Below the pieces are notes generated by a model, which did no database searches, was not told the DNA's origin, and saw only the letters and a list, made by a program, of their open reading frames with translations. A program made the position numbers and the translations under genes. Positions 55,302-64,000 of a stretch of 64,000 nt of DNA are shown here, one piece after another (the first letter of the stretch is position 1; each line of letters starts with the position of its first letter). Source of the DNA: Sphingomonas desiccabilis (GTDB taxonomy: Bacteria; Pseudomonadota; Alphaproteobacteria; Sphingomonadales; Sphingomonadaceae); NCBI RefSeq assembly GCF_004135605.1, contig NZ_SDPT01000002.1:248001-312000 (forward strand), given 5' to 3'.

Positions 55302-57299
55302 ATGTTCCGAAAGATCCTGGTCGCCAATCGCGGCGAGATTGCCTGCCGCGTGATGCGCACCGCCAAGCGGATGGGGATCGCCACGGTGGCGGTCTATTCG
55401 GACGCGGATGCCGACGCGCCGCACGTCCGCATGGCGGACGAGGCCGTGCGGCTCGGGCCGGCGCCCGCCGCCGAAAGCTATCTGCGCGCCGATCTGATCC
55501 TGCTCGCCGCCCGCGAAACCGGCGCCGACTGCATCCATCCCGGCTACGGCTTCCTGTCCGAACGCGCCGAATTCGCGCGCGCCTGTGCCGACGCCGGCAT
55601 CGCCTTCGTCGGCCCGCCGCCGGGCGCGATCGCGGCGATGGGCGACAAGATCGAATCGAAGAAGCTCGCGAAGGAAGCGGGCGTCAACGTCGTCCCCGGC
55701 TTCCTGGGCGAGATCGCGACCACCGAGGACGCGGTGCGGATCGCCGGCGACATCGGCTATCCGGTGATGATGAAGGCGTCGGCGGGCGGCGGCGGCAAGG
55801 GGATGCGGCTCGCCTGGTCCGAGGCCGACGTGCGCGAAGGCTTCGAGGCGACCAAGCGCGAAGGCCTAGCGAGCTTCGGCGACGACCGCGTCTTCATCGA
55901 AAAGTTCATCCAGAGCCCGCGCCACATCGAGATCCAGGTGCTGGGCGACCAGCACGGGACCATCGTCTATCTGGGCGAGCGCGAATGCTCGATCCAGCGC
56001 CGCCACCAGAAGGTGGTGGAGGAAGCGCCGTCGCCGTTCGTCACGCCGGAGATGCGCCGGCGCATGGGCGAGCAGGCGGTCGCGCTGGCGCGGGCGGTCG
56101 GCTATTTCTCCGCCGGCACCGTCGAGCTGATCGTCTCGGGCGCAGACCCGACCGGCGAGAGCTTCTACTTCCTGGAGATGAACACCCGCCTCCAGGTTGA
56201 GCATCCGGTGACGGAAGCGATCACCGGCCTCGATCTCGTCGAGCAGATGATCCGCGTGGCGGCGGGCGAGCCGCTCGGCTTCGGGCAGGACGAGGTCACC
56301 CTCACCGGCTGGGCGATCGAGAACCGCGTCTATGCCGAGGACCCGTATCGCGGCTTCCTGCCCTCGACCGGCCGGCTGGTCCGCTATCGTCCGCCGCCCG
56401 CCCGCGACGGCGTGCGCGTCGACGACGGCGTGCGAGAGGGCGGGGAGGTGAGCATCTACTACGACCCGATGATCGCCAAGCTGGTCACCCATGCCGACAC
56501 GCGCGAAGCGGCGATCGACGCGCAGGTCCAGGCGCTCGACCGCTTCGAGATCGACGGGCTGGGCACCAACATCGATTTCCTCTCGGCGCTGATGCAGCAT
56601 CCGCGCTTCCGCGAAGGCGCGCTTACCACGGGCTTCATCGCCGAGGAGTTCCCCGAGGGTTTCACCGGCGCCGCGCCGTCACCGGAACTCCAGCGCCGGC
56701 TGGCGGCGATCGCCAGCGTGCTCGACGCGACCTATGCCGCGCGCGCCGCCCGCATCGAGGGGCAGTTGGGCAGCCCCATTTCTCCCGCCACCGATCGGGT
56801 CGTGACGCTCGGCGACGCGCGCTTCGAGACGCGGGTGGAGCCATTCGAAGGCGGGCAGCTGGTGCGGTTCGCCGATGGCGGCACGATCGAGCTGGTGGGC
56901 CATTGGCGGCCGGGCGAGCCGCTGTTCGCAGCGATGCTGGACGACGAGCCGCTGGTGGTGCGGGTCGCCTGCATCCGGGGCGGCTGGCGCCTGATCGCGC
57001 GCGGCGCGGCACATCGTGTCGGCGTGCTGCCGCCGCACGTCGCGGCGCTCACCCGGCACATGATCGAGAAGGTCGCGCCGGACCTGTCGCGGCTGCTGCT
57101 CTGCCCGATGCCCGGCTTGCTCACGCGCCTGCACGTGGCGCCCGGCGACCGGGTGGAGGCTGGCCAGCCGCTCGCGGTCGTCGAGGCGATGAAGATGGAG
57201 AACATCCTGCGCAGCCAGAAGGCCGGCACGGTGAAGTCGGTCAACGCCGCCGAGGGCGAAAGCCTGATGGTCGATGCCGTGATCCTGGAGCTGGAGTAG
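55302..57299 (+). CDS. pccA: Propionyl-CoA/acyl-CoA carboxylase alpha subunit (biotin carboxylase + BCCP)
   Basis: 665 residues. MFRKILVANRGEIACRVMRTAKRMG opens the biotin-carboxylase half, with the ATP-grasp GGGGKGMRLAWSEADV, catalytic ERECSIQRRHQKVVEEAPSP and EMNTRLQVEHPVTE. The C-terminal biotinyl domain has VVEAMKMENILRS, with the Lys that is biotinylated. Together with pccB it carboxylates propionyl-CoA. The ATG at 55302 has GGGGGTAAG upstream; earlier in-frame codons are non-coding. Ends one base before the convergent thioesterase. Confidence 0.96.
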   Translation: MFRKILVANRGEIACRVMRTAKRMGIATVAVYSDADADAPHVRMADEAVRLGPAPAAESYLRADLILLAARETGADCIHPGYGFLSERAEFARACADAGIAFVGPPPGAIAAMGDKIESKKLAKEAGVNVVPGFLGEIATTEDAVRIAGDIGYPVMMKASAGGGGKGMRLAWSEADVREGFEATKREGLASFGDDRVFIEKFIQSPRHIEIQVLGDQHGTIVYLGERECSIQRRHQKVVEEAPSPFVTPEMRRRMGEQAVALARAVGYFSAGTVELIVSGADPTGESFYFLEMNTRLQVEHPVTEAITGLDLVEQMIRVAAGEPLGFGQDEVTLTGWAIENRVYAEDPYRGFLPSTGRLVRYRPPPARDGVRVDDGVREGGEVSIYYDPMIAKLVTHADTREAAIDAQVQALDRFEIDGLGTNIDFLSALMQHPRFREGALTTGFIAEEFPEGFTGAAPSPELQRRLAAIASVLDATYAARAARIEGQLGSPISPATDRVVTLGDARFETRVEPFEGGQLVRFADGGTIELVGHWRPGEPLFAAMLDDEPLVVRVACIRGGWRLIARGAAHRVGVLPPHVAALTRHMIEKVAPDLSRLLLCPMPGLLTRLHVAPGDRVEAGQPLAVVEAMKMENILRSQKAGTVKSVNAAEGESLMVDAVILELE

Positions 57300-57300
57300 C

Positions 57301-57696
57301 TCAGCCGTCCAGGAAGGGTGCCGCGACTTCCGGCGGCACCCGCAGGATGCGGCCGCTCTCCCGGTCCACGATCGCCCAGGTGGTCTCCGCCTCCACCCGC
57401 ACGCGGCCATCCTCCCCCACGAACCGCATGTGGCGATCGAACCGGGCCCCGCGCGGGGGTTCTGCGATCCAGGTTTCGGCCGTGACGCTTTCGCCGTCGC
57501 GAACGTTGCCGCGATAGTCGATCTCGTGCCGGGTCACGACCCAGACATAGCGTTGCTGGTGTTCGGCCGGCGCCACCGCCTCCCAGTGCGCCGTGGCCAC
57601 GTCCTGGATCCAGCGCACCCACACGGCATTGTTGACGTGCCCGAGTTCGTCGATGTCGGCCTGGCCGGCGGTGATGCGGGTCATGTAAGGCGCCAT
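57301..57696 (-). CDS. Acyl-CoA thioesterase of the hotdog 4HBT type
   Basis: 131 residues with the single hotdog fold: ITAGQADIDELGHVNNAVWVRWIQDVATAHWE carries the catalytic Asp (HVNN block), followed by RHEIDYRGNVRDGESVTAETW and VEAETTWAIVDRESGR. It hydrolyses acyl-CoA or 4-hydroxybenzoyl-CoA-type thioesters. AGGAA lies 6 bases before the ATG. Convergent with pccA; perhaps limits accumulation of propionyl- or methylmalonyl-CoA, but substrate is unknown. Confidence 0.92.
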   Translation of the reverse strand: MAPYMTRITAGQADIDELGHVNNAVWVRWIQDVATAHWEAVAPAEHQQRYVWVVTRHEIDYRGNVRDGESVTAETWIAEPPRGARFDRHMRFVGEDGRVRVEAETTWAIVDRESGRILRVPPEVAAPFLDG

Positions 57697-57742
57697 GCCA
57701 CGTTCCTATCAGCAGGCCGCCGGCCAAGTCGATCCATCGCGG

Positions 57743-57768
57743 GGCGGCTGCCCGCTCGGGCAGCCGCC
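57743..57768 (-). terminator. Hairpin after the GH3 gene
   Basis: GGCGGCTGCCC and GGGCAGCCGCC form a perfect 11-bp GC stem with a four-base loop, 5 bases downstream of the glucosidase stop on the minus strand. A clear U-run is missing, so termination efficiency is uncertain. It separates the glucosidase from the thioesterase gene. Confidence 0.6.
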
Positions 57769-57773
57769 TGGCC

Positions 57774-60032
57774 TCACGGCTTCATGGTGCTGGCAGCGAG
57801 GGTGGTGACCGTCGTCATCTTGCGATCGGTCGCGTCGTGGCCGATCGCCACACGATAGCGGCCACCCGCGATCCGCCATCCCGGAAGCGCCGTGTCATAG
57901 TCTGCCACGATGCGCGGCTCGGCCGTGAGCGTCACGCGCCGCGTCTCGCCGGGCTGGAGCTGGACCCGTTGGAACGCCGCGAGCCGCATCGGCGCATCCG
58001 ATCCCTCGCGCGCGACATAGAGCTGCGGCACGTCCGCGCCCGCCCGCTTGCCGGTGTTGACGACCTCGACGGTAACGCTCAGCGTGCGGCCGCCGGTGAC
58101 CTTGAGCTTGCGGTAGGCGAAGCTGGTGTAGCTGAGGCCATGACCGAACGGGAATAGCGGCTTCAGGTCCTGCTTCTCGTACCAGCGATAGCCGACGTCC
58201 GCGCCCTCGGTATAGTTCACGGGGAAGCTCTGGAACTGGAAGTTGCCGGCATTGGCCGGGTTCGCCGCTGCCTGCGCCTCCAGCGAGTTCATCGTCTCCA
58301 GGCCGACGGGGGTGGGACGCGGGGGCTGGCCGGCGCTGGCCGGGAAGGTGATCGGCAGCCGGCCCGACGGATTGACCTTGCCGGTGAGGATGTTGGCGAT
58401 CGCCTCGCCCCCGCGCTGGCCGGGGTACCAGGCCTGCACCACCGCCGGCACCTTCTCGATCCACGGCATCAGCACCGGGCCGCCGGTTTCCATCACCGCC
58501 ACCGTCCTAGGCTGGGCGTCGGCGATCGCCGCGATCAGCGCGTCCTGATGATCGGGCAGGCGCAGGTCTGGAACGTCCTGCGCCTCGGTCGTCCACTGGG
58601 TAGCGAACACGATGGCCAGGTCGGCGGCCTTCGCGGCCTCTACGGTCGCGTTGAAGTTGCGGCCGTCGAGATAGTCGACCTGGACCCCCGGCAATGCCTT
58701 GCGGAGTGCCGCGAGCGGGGAGGAGGCGTGATAGGTGATGCGCGCGAACGAGGATGCCGCGCCATAGGCGAGCGGCACTTCGACCGGTGCGCCGCCGACC
58801 GAGCGCACCTGGCTCGATCCGCCGCCCGAGAGCACGCCGACGTCGGCATTGCCGCCGATCACCACGATGCGCTTTGCGCTGGCGGCGAGCGGCAGCAGGT
58901 TGCGCTCGTTCTTGAGCAGCACGATGCCCGCCTCGGCGGCGCGCTGCGCCACGTCGGCGTGCTGGTCATAGGAGATGGCCTCCGCCGTCGCAGGCATCGG
59001 CGCGTCATAGGCGCCGGTCTCGATCAGGCCGGTCAGGTAGCGGATGACCATGTCGTCCAGCCGCGCCACCGGTACTTCACCGTTCTCGACCGCCTGCTTG
59101 AGCGGCTTGGCGAAGAACGGCGCCTTGTCGAGTTCCTGGCCCGACTGCTGGTCCAGCCCGGCGTTCGCCGCCTTGGCGGTCGAATGCACCGCGCCCCAGT
59201 CGCTCATCACCCAGCCGCGATAGCCCCAGTCGCGCTTCAGCACGTCCGTCAGCAGCCGCGGGTTCTCGCACGCCCAGTCGCCGTTCACCTTGTTGTAGGC
59301 GCACATCACCGAGCCGGGGCGGCCCTTCTCGATCGCGATCTGAAAGGCGAGGAGGTCGCTCATCCGCAGCGCCTTCTCGTCGATGCGCGCGTCGACGACC
59401 ATGCGGCCCGTCTCCTGCGCGTTCAGGGCGAAGTGCTTGACGGTGGAGACGATGCGGTTGGACTGGACGCCGGCGATGTGCGCGCCGCCCAGCAGCCCGG
59501 CGAGCAGCGGGTCCTCGCCCAGATATTCGAAGTTGCGGCCGTTCCAGGGATCGCGGGTCAGGTTGACGCCGCCCGCCAGCAGCACGTTGAACCGCTTCGC
59601 GCGCGCCTCCGCGCCGATCATCGCGCCGCCTGCGCGGGCGATCTCGGGATCGAAGCTGGCTGCGGTGGCGAGGCCGGACGGGAGCGCGGTGGCGACGTCG
59701 CCCTTGCGCTGTTCGACCTGGTTGGCGACGCCGAGCGATGCGTCGCTCTCGCGCACCAGCGGCACGCCCAGCCGCGGGATGCCGTCGATGTGGCCGGCGG
59801 ACGGGATCAGTTCGTTCCTGGTCTTGCCGTCGGCCATGGGCGGAAACAGCCCGTGGACCAGCGCGATCTTCTCGTCCGTGGTCATGCGCGCGACCACCGC
59901 CTCGGCCCGCGCGCGGGCATCGCCTGCCCGGATGGTCGAGGGTGCCGCCTGCGGCTCCCGCGCGAGCACCGCCGGTGCGGCCAACGCCGCCAGGAGCGAT
60001 CCTCCGAGCAGCAGGCCATGGAACTTCGACAT
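57774..60032 (-). CDS. Glycoside hydrolase family 3 beta-glucosidase, secreted
   Basis: 752 residues. Signal peptide MSKFHGLLLGGSLLAALAAPAVLA, so it is periplasmic or exported. GH3 features: KAEARAKRFNVLLAGGVNLTRDPWNGRNFEYLGEDP, FALNAQETGRMVVDA, and the nucleophile Asp in YRGWVMSDWGAVHST. A second alpha/beta domain with VVIGGNADVGVLSGGGSSQV and a fibronectin III-like C-terminal domain (YTSFAYRKLKV, TVEVVNTGKRAGADVPQLYV) complete the usual GH3 layout. The ATG at 60032 follows GGGGAAGAGG. Divergent from a TonB receptor over shared operator sites, it should release glucose from beta-glucosides or beta-glucan oligomers imported by that receptor. Confidence 0.94.
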   Translation of the reverse strand: MSKFHGLLLGGSLLAALAAPAVLAREPQAAPSTIRAGDARARAEAVVARMTTDEKIALVHGLFPPMADGKTRNELIPSAGHIDGIPRLGVPLVRESDASLGVANQVEQRKGDVATALPSGLATAASFDPEIARAGGAMIGAEARAKRFNVLLAGGVNLTRDPWNGRNFEYLGEDPLLAGLLGGAHIAGVQSNRIVSTVKHFALNAQETGRMVVDARIDEKALRMSDLLAFQIAIEKGRPGSVMCAYNKVNGDWACENPRLLTDVLKRDWGYRGWVMSDWGAVHSTAKAANAGLDQQSGQELDKAPFFAKPLKQAVENGEVPVARLDDMVIRYLTGLIETGAYDAPMPATAEAISYDQHADVAQRAAEAGIVLLKNERNLLPLAASAKRIVVIGGNADVGVLSGGGSSQVRSVGGAPVEVPLAYGAASSFARITYHASSPLAALRKALPGVQVDYLDGRNFNATVEAAKAADLAIVFATQWTTEAQDVPDLRLPDHQDALIAAIADAQPRTVAVMETGGPVLMPWIEKVPAVVQAWYPGQRGGEAIANILTGKVNPSGRLPITFPASAGQPPRPTPVGLETMNSLEAQAAANPANAGNFQFQSFPVNYTEGADVGYRWYEKQDLKPLFPFGHGLSYTSFAYRKLKVTGGRTLSVTVEVVNTGKRAGADVPQLYVAREGSDAPMRLAAFQRVQLQPGETRRVTLTAEPRIVADYDTALPGWRIAGGRYRVAIGHDATDRKMTTVTTLAASTMKP

Positions 60033-60118
60033 CCTCTTCCCCTTGCGATGTTGGGTTCGCGCGCCGACGCAAACTGGACGCCGACGCGCAATGCTGTGCC
60101 TTTCAGAGCACAGGTTGG

Positions 60119-60206
60119 GAACGTTCTCAACTACGGTATCGCTCACACTTCTGCGGCCGCGGCTTTGCTGCTTGACAACAGTTTCGGAGCCAAGTGAACG
60201 TTCTCA
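60119..60206. promoter_or_regulatory. Divergent promoter with two LacI-type operator-like sites
   Basis: GAACGTTCTCA occurs twice, at 60119-60129 and 60196-60206, 77 bp apart. Both contain the AACGTT core of LacI-family operators; the first extends to TGGGAACGTTCTCA, a palindrome with one mismatch. TTGACA at 60172-60177 is a good -35 for the receptor, and the second site lies over the expected -10. Repression of the glucosidase/receptor pair by a LacI-type protein, possibly with looping, is inferred; no such regulator is in the window. Confidence 0.55.
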
Positions 60207-60250
60207 GCAACGATGCGATGAACTACGCGTCGACAACAGGGGAGGTTTGG

Positions 60251-63200
60251 ATGCGCAGCTTTGCCGCTCGCTCGCACACGCACTTGGTACTCGGGGTTTC
60301 CGCACTGGCGCTGATCGGCACGCCAGGCATGGCGCTGGCGCAGGACGCCGCGGCCACCGTCGGCAACCCGGGTCCTTCCGAAATCACCGACCAGCAGAAT
60401 CTGGAGCCGGGCGAGGCGGGCGACGACATCGTCGTGACCGGCATCCGCGCCAGCTTGCGCGAAGCCGTCGACATCAAGCGCGACGCCCAGGGCGTCGTCG
60501 ACGCCATCTCGGCCGAGGACATCGGCAAGTTCCCGGACACCAACCTCGCCGAATCGCTCCAGCGCATTACCGGCGTGTCGATCGACCGCTCGAACGGCGA
60601 GGGTCAGTTCGTCACCGTCCGCGGCTTCGGCCCAGAATATAACCTCGTCACGCTGAACGGCCGCCAGATGCCGACGTCGACGCTCGGCGACGGTGCCAGC
60701 GCGCCGGCCTCGCGCTCGTTCGACTTCGCCAACCTCGCGTCCGAAGGCATCGCGGCGGTGGAGGTCTACAAGACCGGCCGCGCGGCGATCCCGTCGGGGG
60801 GCATCGGATCGACCATCAACATCCGGACCCCGCGCCCGCTCGACAAGCCGGGCATGCGCGGTTCGCTGGCGGTGAAGGGCGTGCTCGACAGCTCGCGCAA
60901 CGATGGCGATCCGATCACCCCGGAAGTGTCGGGTATCATCTCGACCACCTTTGCCGACGACCGGATCGGCGTGCTGGTGAGCGGCGCGTATCAGCGCCGC
61001 AAGGCGAGCCTGAACTCGGCCGGCGTCGGCTTCCGCGACGGCTTCCTCGGCGACAACGCGCTGAACGTCGCCGCCAACAACACCTGGGGGGTGCTGCCGG
61101 ACTCCAGCCCGAACATCACCAATCGGCCCCAGGGCGAGGACGTCTATGAAATCCCGCAGAGCGCCAATTACGAGCTGATCGACATCGATCGCGAGCGCAT
61201 CAACGGCCAGCTGGTGCTGCAGGCGAAGCCCACCGACTCGCTGACCGCGACCGTGGACTTCACCTATTCCAGCAACAAGGTGGAGGCGCGCAACAGCAAC
61301 GTCGGCATCTGGTTCAACTTCGGCGACACGTCGAGCGCCTGGACCGACGGCCCCAATGCCGGCCCGCTGTTCTATTCGGAGAATTTCGCGCCGGGCAAGG
61401 ACCTGTCGTACAGCGGGTCGCTGCAGGCCAACAAGACCGAGAACAAGTCACTCGGCGGCAACCTGACGTGGGAAGGGCCGGGCGGCGTCACCGTCTCGCT
61501 CGACGCGCACCATTCCACCGCCGTGTCGAAGCCGACGAACAAATACGGCAGCAGCAACTCGATCGGCACCTCGATCTTCGGCGTGCAGAGCCAGACGATC
61601 GACTTCGAGCACGAAATGCCCGTGCTCTCCTACACCATGTACCCGGGCATCGATCCGCTCGATCGCTCGCTCATCACCCCGACGGGCAACTCGTTCCGCA
61701 ACGCCTATTTCCGCGACCGGATCAATCAGGTGCAGCTGAAGGGGCATTACGACCATGAGGGCGGCTTCCTGGACAGCATCGACGCGGGCTTCTCGTTCGT
61801 CGACAACCAGGTCCGCTCCGCCTACGGCTTCATCCAGAACGACACCTGGGGCGGCATCGGCCCGGCGTCCGACATTCCGGACGATCTGTTCGAGCAGGTG
61901 AGCATCCCGGACAAGTTCAAGGGTGTGGGCGGCGCCGACAGCGCGGGCATGATTCCGGCGCTGTTCAAGTTCAACTTCGAGCGCATGGCCGACCTGCTCG
62001 AGAGCAACTACGGCATCTGCAGCGATCCGCAGACCGGCACCGCTGCGCCGGGGACCTGCCTGTCGGACTATACGGTCGACCGGCGGCTCCGCGAGAAGAC
62101 GATCTCGCCCTTCATCCAGTTCAACACCAGGTTTGACGTGTTCGCGCGTCCTGCGCACCTCATTGCCGGCCTGCGCTGGGATCACACGGACATCGACTCT
62201 TCGGCGCTGGTGCCGGTGCCGACCGGGGTCCGCTGGGTTTCCGCGAACGAGTTCAGCCTGATCTATTCCGGCGAGAGCACCTTCACGCGCCTGAAGGGTA
62301 GCTATGAAAACTGGCTGCCGGCGGTCGACTTCGACATCGAGCCGCTCGAGAATGTGAAGCTGCGCGCCTCGTACAGCCACACGATCACCCGCGCCGATTA
62401 CGGCAGCCTTCAGGGCGGGCGCGAGCTGGCCTCCAACCCGCGGATCGGCGGCGGCACCGGCAGCCAGGGCAACGCCGGGCTGCTGCCGTACAAGTCCAAG
62501 AACATCGATCTGTCGGCCGAATGGTACTACAGTCGCGAGAGCTACGTCTCGGTCGGCTATTTCAACAAGGACGTGAGCAACTTCATCGGCACGGACCAGA
62601 TCAACACGTCGGCGTTCGGGCTGCGCAATCCGGGCGCAGGCCCGCGCTATCGCGCGGCGGCGGCGGCGCTCGGCACCACCGACGCGATCCGCATCCGCGA
62701 CTATATCCTGCGCAACTATCCGGAGTCGTCGCAGGTCACCGGAACGACCGACAACGGCTTCCTGACCGGCGACATCTTCGCGACGGCCGAGGATCCTCTG
62801 CTCAACTTCCAGATCAACCAGCCGTTCAACAACGACCGGACCGCCAACCTGAACGGCTGGGAGTTCGCGATCCAGCACAACCTGTGGCAGACCGGCTTCG
62901 GCGTCATCCTGAACTACACGATCGTGAACGGCGACGCGAAGTACGACAACACGCTCAGCCCGTACGAAGGCCAGTTCGCGCTGACCGGGCTCAGCGACAG
63001 CGCCAATGCGGTCGTCTATTACGACAAGGGGGGCATCCAGGCACGCGTGGCGTACAACTGGCGCGACGAGTTCTACGCCGGCGGCGCGTTCGACCCGACC
63101 TATGTCGAGGCCTATGGCCAGATCGATGCCAGCGCGAGCTGGGAGTTCATCCCCGGCCTCACCGGCTTCGTCGAGGCGATCAACCTCACCGGCGAGAGCC

Positions 63201-63289
63201 GGCGCGGACATCGCCGGTCGGAGAACTTCGTGACCTTCGCGCAGCCGGGTTACGCACGCTATGCGGGCGGCATCCGCTTCAGCTTCTGA
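60251..63289 (+). CDS. TonB-dependent receptor, Xanthomonas/Caulobacter carbohydrate type
   Basis: 1012 residues. Signal peptide MRSFAARSHTHLVLGVSALALIGTPGMALA, TonB-box-like DIVVTGIRASLREAVDIKR, then the plug: EDIGKFPDTNLAESLQRITGVSIDR, FVTVRGFGPEYNLVTLNGRQMP, and GIAAVEVYKTGRAAIPSGGIGSTINIRTPRPL. These are diagnostic of the large TonB receptors for plant oligosaccharides. A beta barrel with aromatic strands ends in AGGIRFSF. ATG 60251 is preceded by GGGGAGGTTTGG; the in-frame GTG at 60194 falls in the operator region, so it is rejected. Its substrate is probably a beta-glucoside or glucan, from pairing with the GH3 gene. Confidence 0.95.
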   Translation: MRSFAARSHTHLVLGVSALALIGTPGMALAQDAAATVGNPGPSEITDQQNLEPGEAGDDIVVTGIRASLREAVDIKRDAQGVVDAISAEDIGKFPDTNLAESLQRITGVSIDRSNGEGQFVTVRGFGPEYNLVTLNGRQMPTSTLGDGASAPASRSFDFANLASEGIAAVEVYKTGRAAIPSGGIGSTINIRTPRPLDKPGMRGSLAVKGVLDSSRNDGDPITPEVSGIISTTFADDRIGVLVSGAYQRRKASLNSAGVGFRDGFLGDNALNVAANNTWGVLPDSSPNITNRPQGEDVYEIPQSANYELIDIDRERINGQLVLQAKPTDSLTATVDFTYSSNKVEARNSNVGIWFNFGDTSSAWTDGPNAGPLFYSENFAPGKDLSYSGSLQANKTENKSLGGNLTWEGPGGVTVSLDAHHSTAVSKPTNKYGSSNSIGTSIFGVQSQTIDFEHEMPVLSYTMYPGIDPLDRSLITPTGNSFRNAYFRDRINQVQLKGHYDHEGGFLDSIDAGFSFVDNQVRSAYGFIQNDTWGGIGPASDIPDDLFEQVSIPDKFKGVGGADSAGMIPALFKFNFERMADLLESNYGICSDPQTGTAAPGTCLSDYTVDRRLREKTISPFIQFNTRFDVFARPAHLIAGLRWDHTDIDSSALVPVPTGVRWVSANEFSLIYSGESTFTRLKGSYENWLPAVDFDIEPLENVKLRASYSHTITRADYGSLQGGRELASNPRIGGGTGSQGNAGLLPYKSKNIDLSAEWYYSRESYVSVGYFNKDVSNFIGTDQINTSAFGLRNPGAGPRYRAAAAALGTTDAIRIRDYILRNYPESSQVTGTTDNGFLTGDIFATAEDPLLNFQINQPFNNDRTANLNGWEFAIQHNLWQTGFGVILNYTIVNGDAKYDNTLSPYEGQFALTGLSDSANAVVYYDKGGIQARVAYNWRDEFYAGGAFDPTYVEAYGQIDASASWEFIPGLTGFVEAINLTGESRRGHRRSENFVTFAQPGYARYAGGIRFSF

Positions 63290-63310
63290 AGCCCTGCGCC
63301 CGAAACCGTC

Positions 63311-63358
63311 GAAGCGGGAGGAGCCATGCCCGAAAGGGTGTGGCTTCTTCCGCGCTTC
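63311..63358 (+). terminator. Long imperfect hairpin between the TonB receptor and the sapC-family gene
   Basis: GAAGCGGGAGGAGCCATGCCC (63311-63331) pairs imperfectly with the reverse complement ending GGCTTCTTCCGCGCTTC (to 63358) around a GAAA loop; about 20 paired bases with one bulge and a few G-U pairs. It begins 21 bases after the receptor stop. It may terminate or attenuate, lowering expression of the following gene relative to the receptor. Confidence 0.55.
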
Positions 63359-63416
63359 GGCGGCACCTTTGCCGGCGACGGCCAATGTTCCGCCCTGCTG
63401 GGATTTGATTGCCGAT

Positions 63417-64000
63417 ATGCCTGATCACGCGATCCTGACTGCCGACGCCCATCGGGACCTTCGAGTAAATACGGAGCGCTCCGCTGCGTCCGGCGACGCC
63501 GTCATGTCGGCGATGGTGGTGCCGGACGAGTTACGGCAGGTTCAGAACGAATATCCGATCCTCTTCCGCCGCAACCTCGAGCATGATCGCTTCACGGCGC
63601 TCGCGATGTTCGGGTTCGAGGATGGAGAGAACCTCTTCCTCGAAGGGACCCGCTGGGCGGCACGCTACCTGCCGCTGTCGATCGCGATCCAGCCGTTCCT
63701 CATCGGGCGCCCGGAAGGCGCGGACACGGGCGTGCGCCAGGTCCACATCGACCTCGCGAGCCCCCGCCTGGGCTCGGAAGGCCTGCGGATCTTCGAGGAG
63801 GATGGCAGTCCTTCCCCGTACTTCCATGCCGTCGTCGAAAAGCTGGGCATGCTCGACGCCGGCTATCAGGCGTCGATCGGCTTCCTGGCCGCGCTGCGCC
63901 GCCACGACCTGCTCGAGCCCTTGTCCCTGGAGGTGCCGCTCGCGGACGGATCGACCCATCGCCTGGTCGGCTTCCACGTCATCGACGAGGAACGGCTGCG
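63417..64000 (+). CDS. SapC-family protein (3' end outside window)
   Basis: 194 residues visible, open at the right edge. After a short polar leader, MVVPDELRQVQNEYPILFRRNLEHDRFTALAMFGFEDGENLFLEG, ARYLPLSIAIQPFLIG and PYFHAVVEKLGMLDAGYQASIGFLAALRRHDLLEPLSLEVPLADGS match the SapC-like proteins that alphaproteobacteria encode beside carbohydrate TonB receptors and tryptophan halogenase-like genes. Their biochemical role is not established. The frame continues without a stop to base 64000. The start could also be ATG 63504 or 63513. Confidence 0.88.
   Translation, partial: MPDHAILTADAHRDLRVNTERSAASGDAVMSAMVVPDELRQVQNEYPILFRRNLEHDRFTALAMFGFEDGENLFLEGTRWAARYLPLSIAIQPFLIGRPEGADTGVRQVHIDLASPRLGSEGLRIFEEDGSPSPYFHAVVEKLGMLDAGYQASIGFLAALRRHDLLEPLSLEVPLADGSTHRLVGFHVIDEERL

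Noticed and set aside
61448..63385. Minus-strand open frame of 645 codons opposite the TonB receptor
   Set aside because: No motif. The plus-strand receptor is complete from signal peptide to terminal Phe.
1..64000. tRNA, rRNA, CRISPR array, insertion sequence or prophage
   Set aside because: No cloverleaf T-loop sequence, spaced direct repeats, transposase or integrase motif was seen by eye. A dedicated scan was not possible, so short RNAs may be missed.

Overview
The window reads as chromosomal DNA of a sphingomonad (Alphaproteobacteria, Sphingomonas-like). It is GC-rich and tightly packed, with many 4-bp ATGA overlaps. Pointers to the group are two large TonB-dependent receptors (one of the Xanthomonas/Caulobacter carbohydrate type), a SapC-family gene beside a GH3 glucosidase, a palindromic GTACCCCGGC-type intergenic repeat, and a catabolic propionyl-CoA/methylmalonyl-CoA locus. 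All assignments come from reading motifs by eye. No database search was run, and no tRNA, rRNA, CRISPR array or insertion sequence was seen.

Positions 1-10.4 kb hold a small nonribosomal peptide locus: a terminal C-A-PCP-TE protein that runs off the left edge, a stand-alone and apparently dead adenylation core, two LuxR-type HTH proteins, a SAM methyltransferase, a P450 and an A-PCP didomain. Hand-read specificity codes suggest Tyr (A-PCP) and Gly (terminal module). The thioesterase has Cys instead of Ser as nucleophile. A P450-modified aromatic residue joined to glycine is the simplest product hypothesis.

10.6-22.4 kb begins with purU and continues as an exopolysaccharide locus. It has an outer-membrane beta-barrel and a sugar-phosphate transferase on the minus strand. 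Divergent from them are a GMC oxidoreductase, a Wzz/BY-kinase, a flippase, a polymerase and two glycosyltransferases, the last four translationally coupled. A small unknown gene and a soluble multi-PAS hybrid histidine kinase follow.

25.4-35.5 kb is one long minus-strand nutrient-scavenging operon, probably for organosulfur: two permeases, a TonB receptor, an ATPase, an MFS carrier, a thioredoxin-fold protein, an AprAB-like flavoprotein/ferredoxin pair and a substrate-binding protein. 35.6-44.8 kb is mixed: an RNase H-like protein, a pseudouridine synthase, an FAD protein, an OhrR-like regulator, an alpha/beta hydrolase divergent from a GlxA-type regulator, a DUF885 peptidase, a TonB-like protein and membrane proteins.

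44.8-57.7 kb carries topA with a strong terminator, a probable galactose dehydrogenase, then the propionate operon pccB-hyp-mce-mutA-hyp-bioB-(37-aa ORF)-pccA, with the biotin synthase next to the biotin enzyme it serves, and a convergent thioesterase. 57.8-64 kb is a beta-glucoside utilisation locus: a GH3 glucosidase divergent from a TonB receptor across a promoter with two LacI-like GAACGTTCTCA sites, then a SapC-family gene cut by the right edge.
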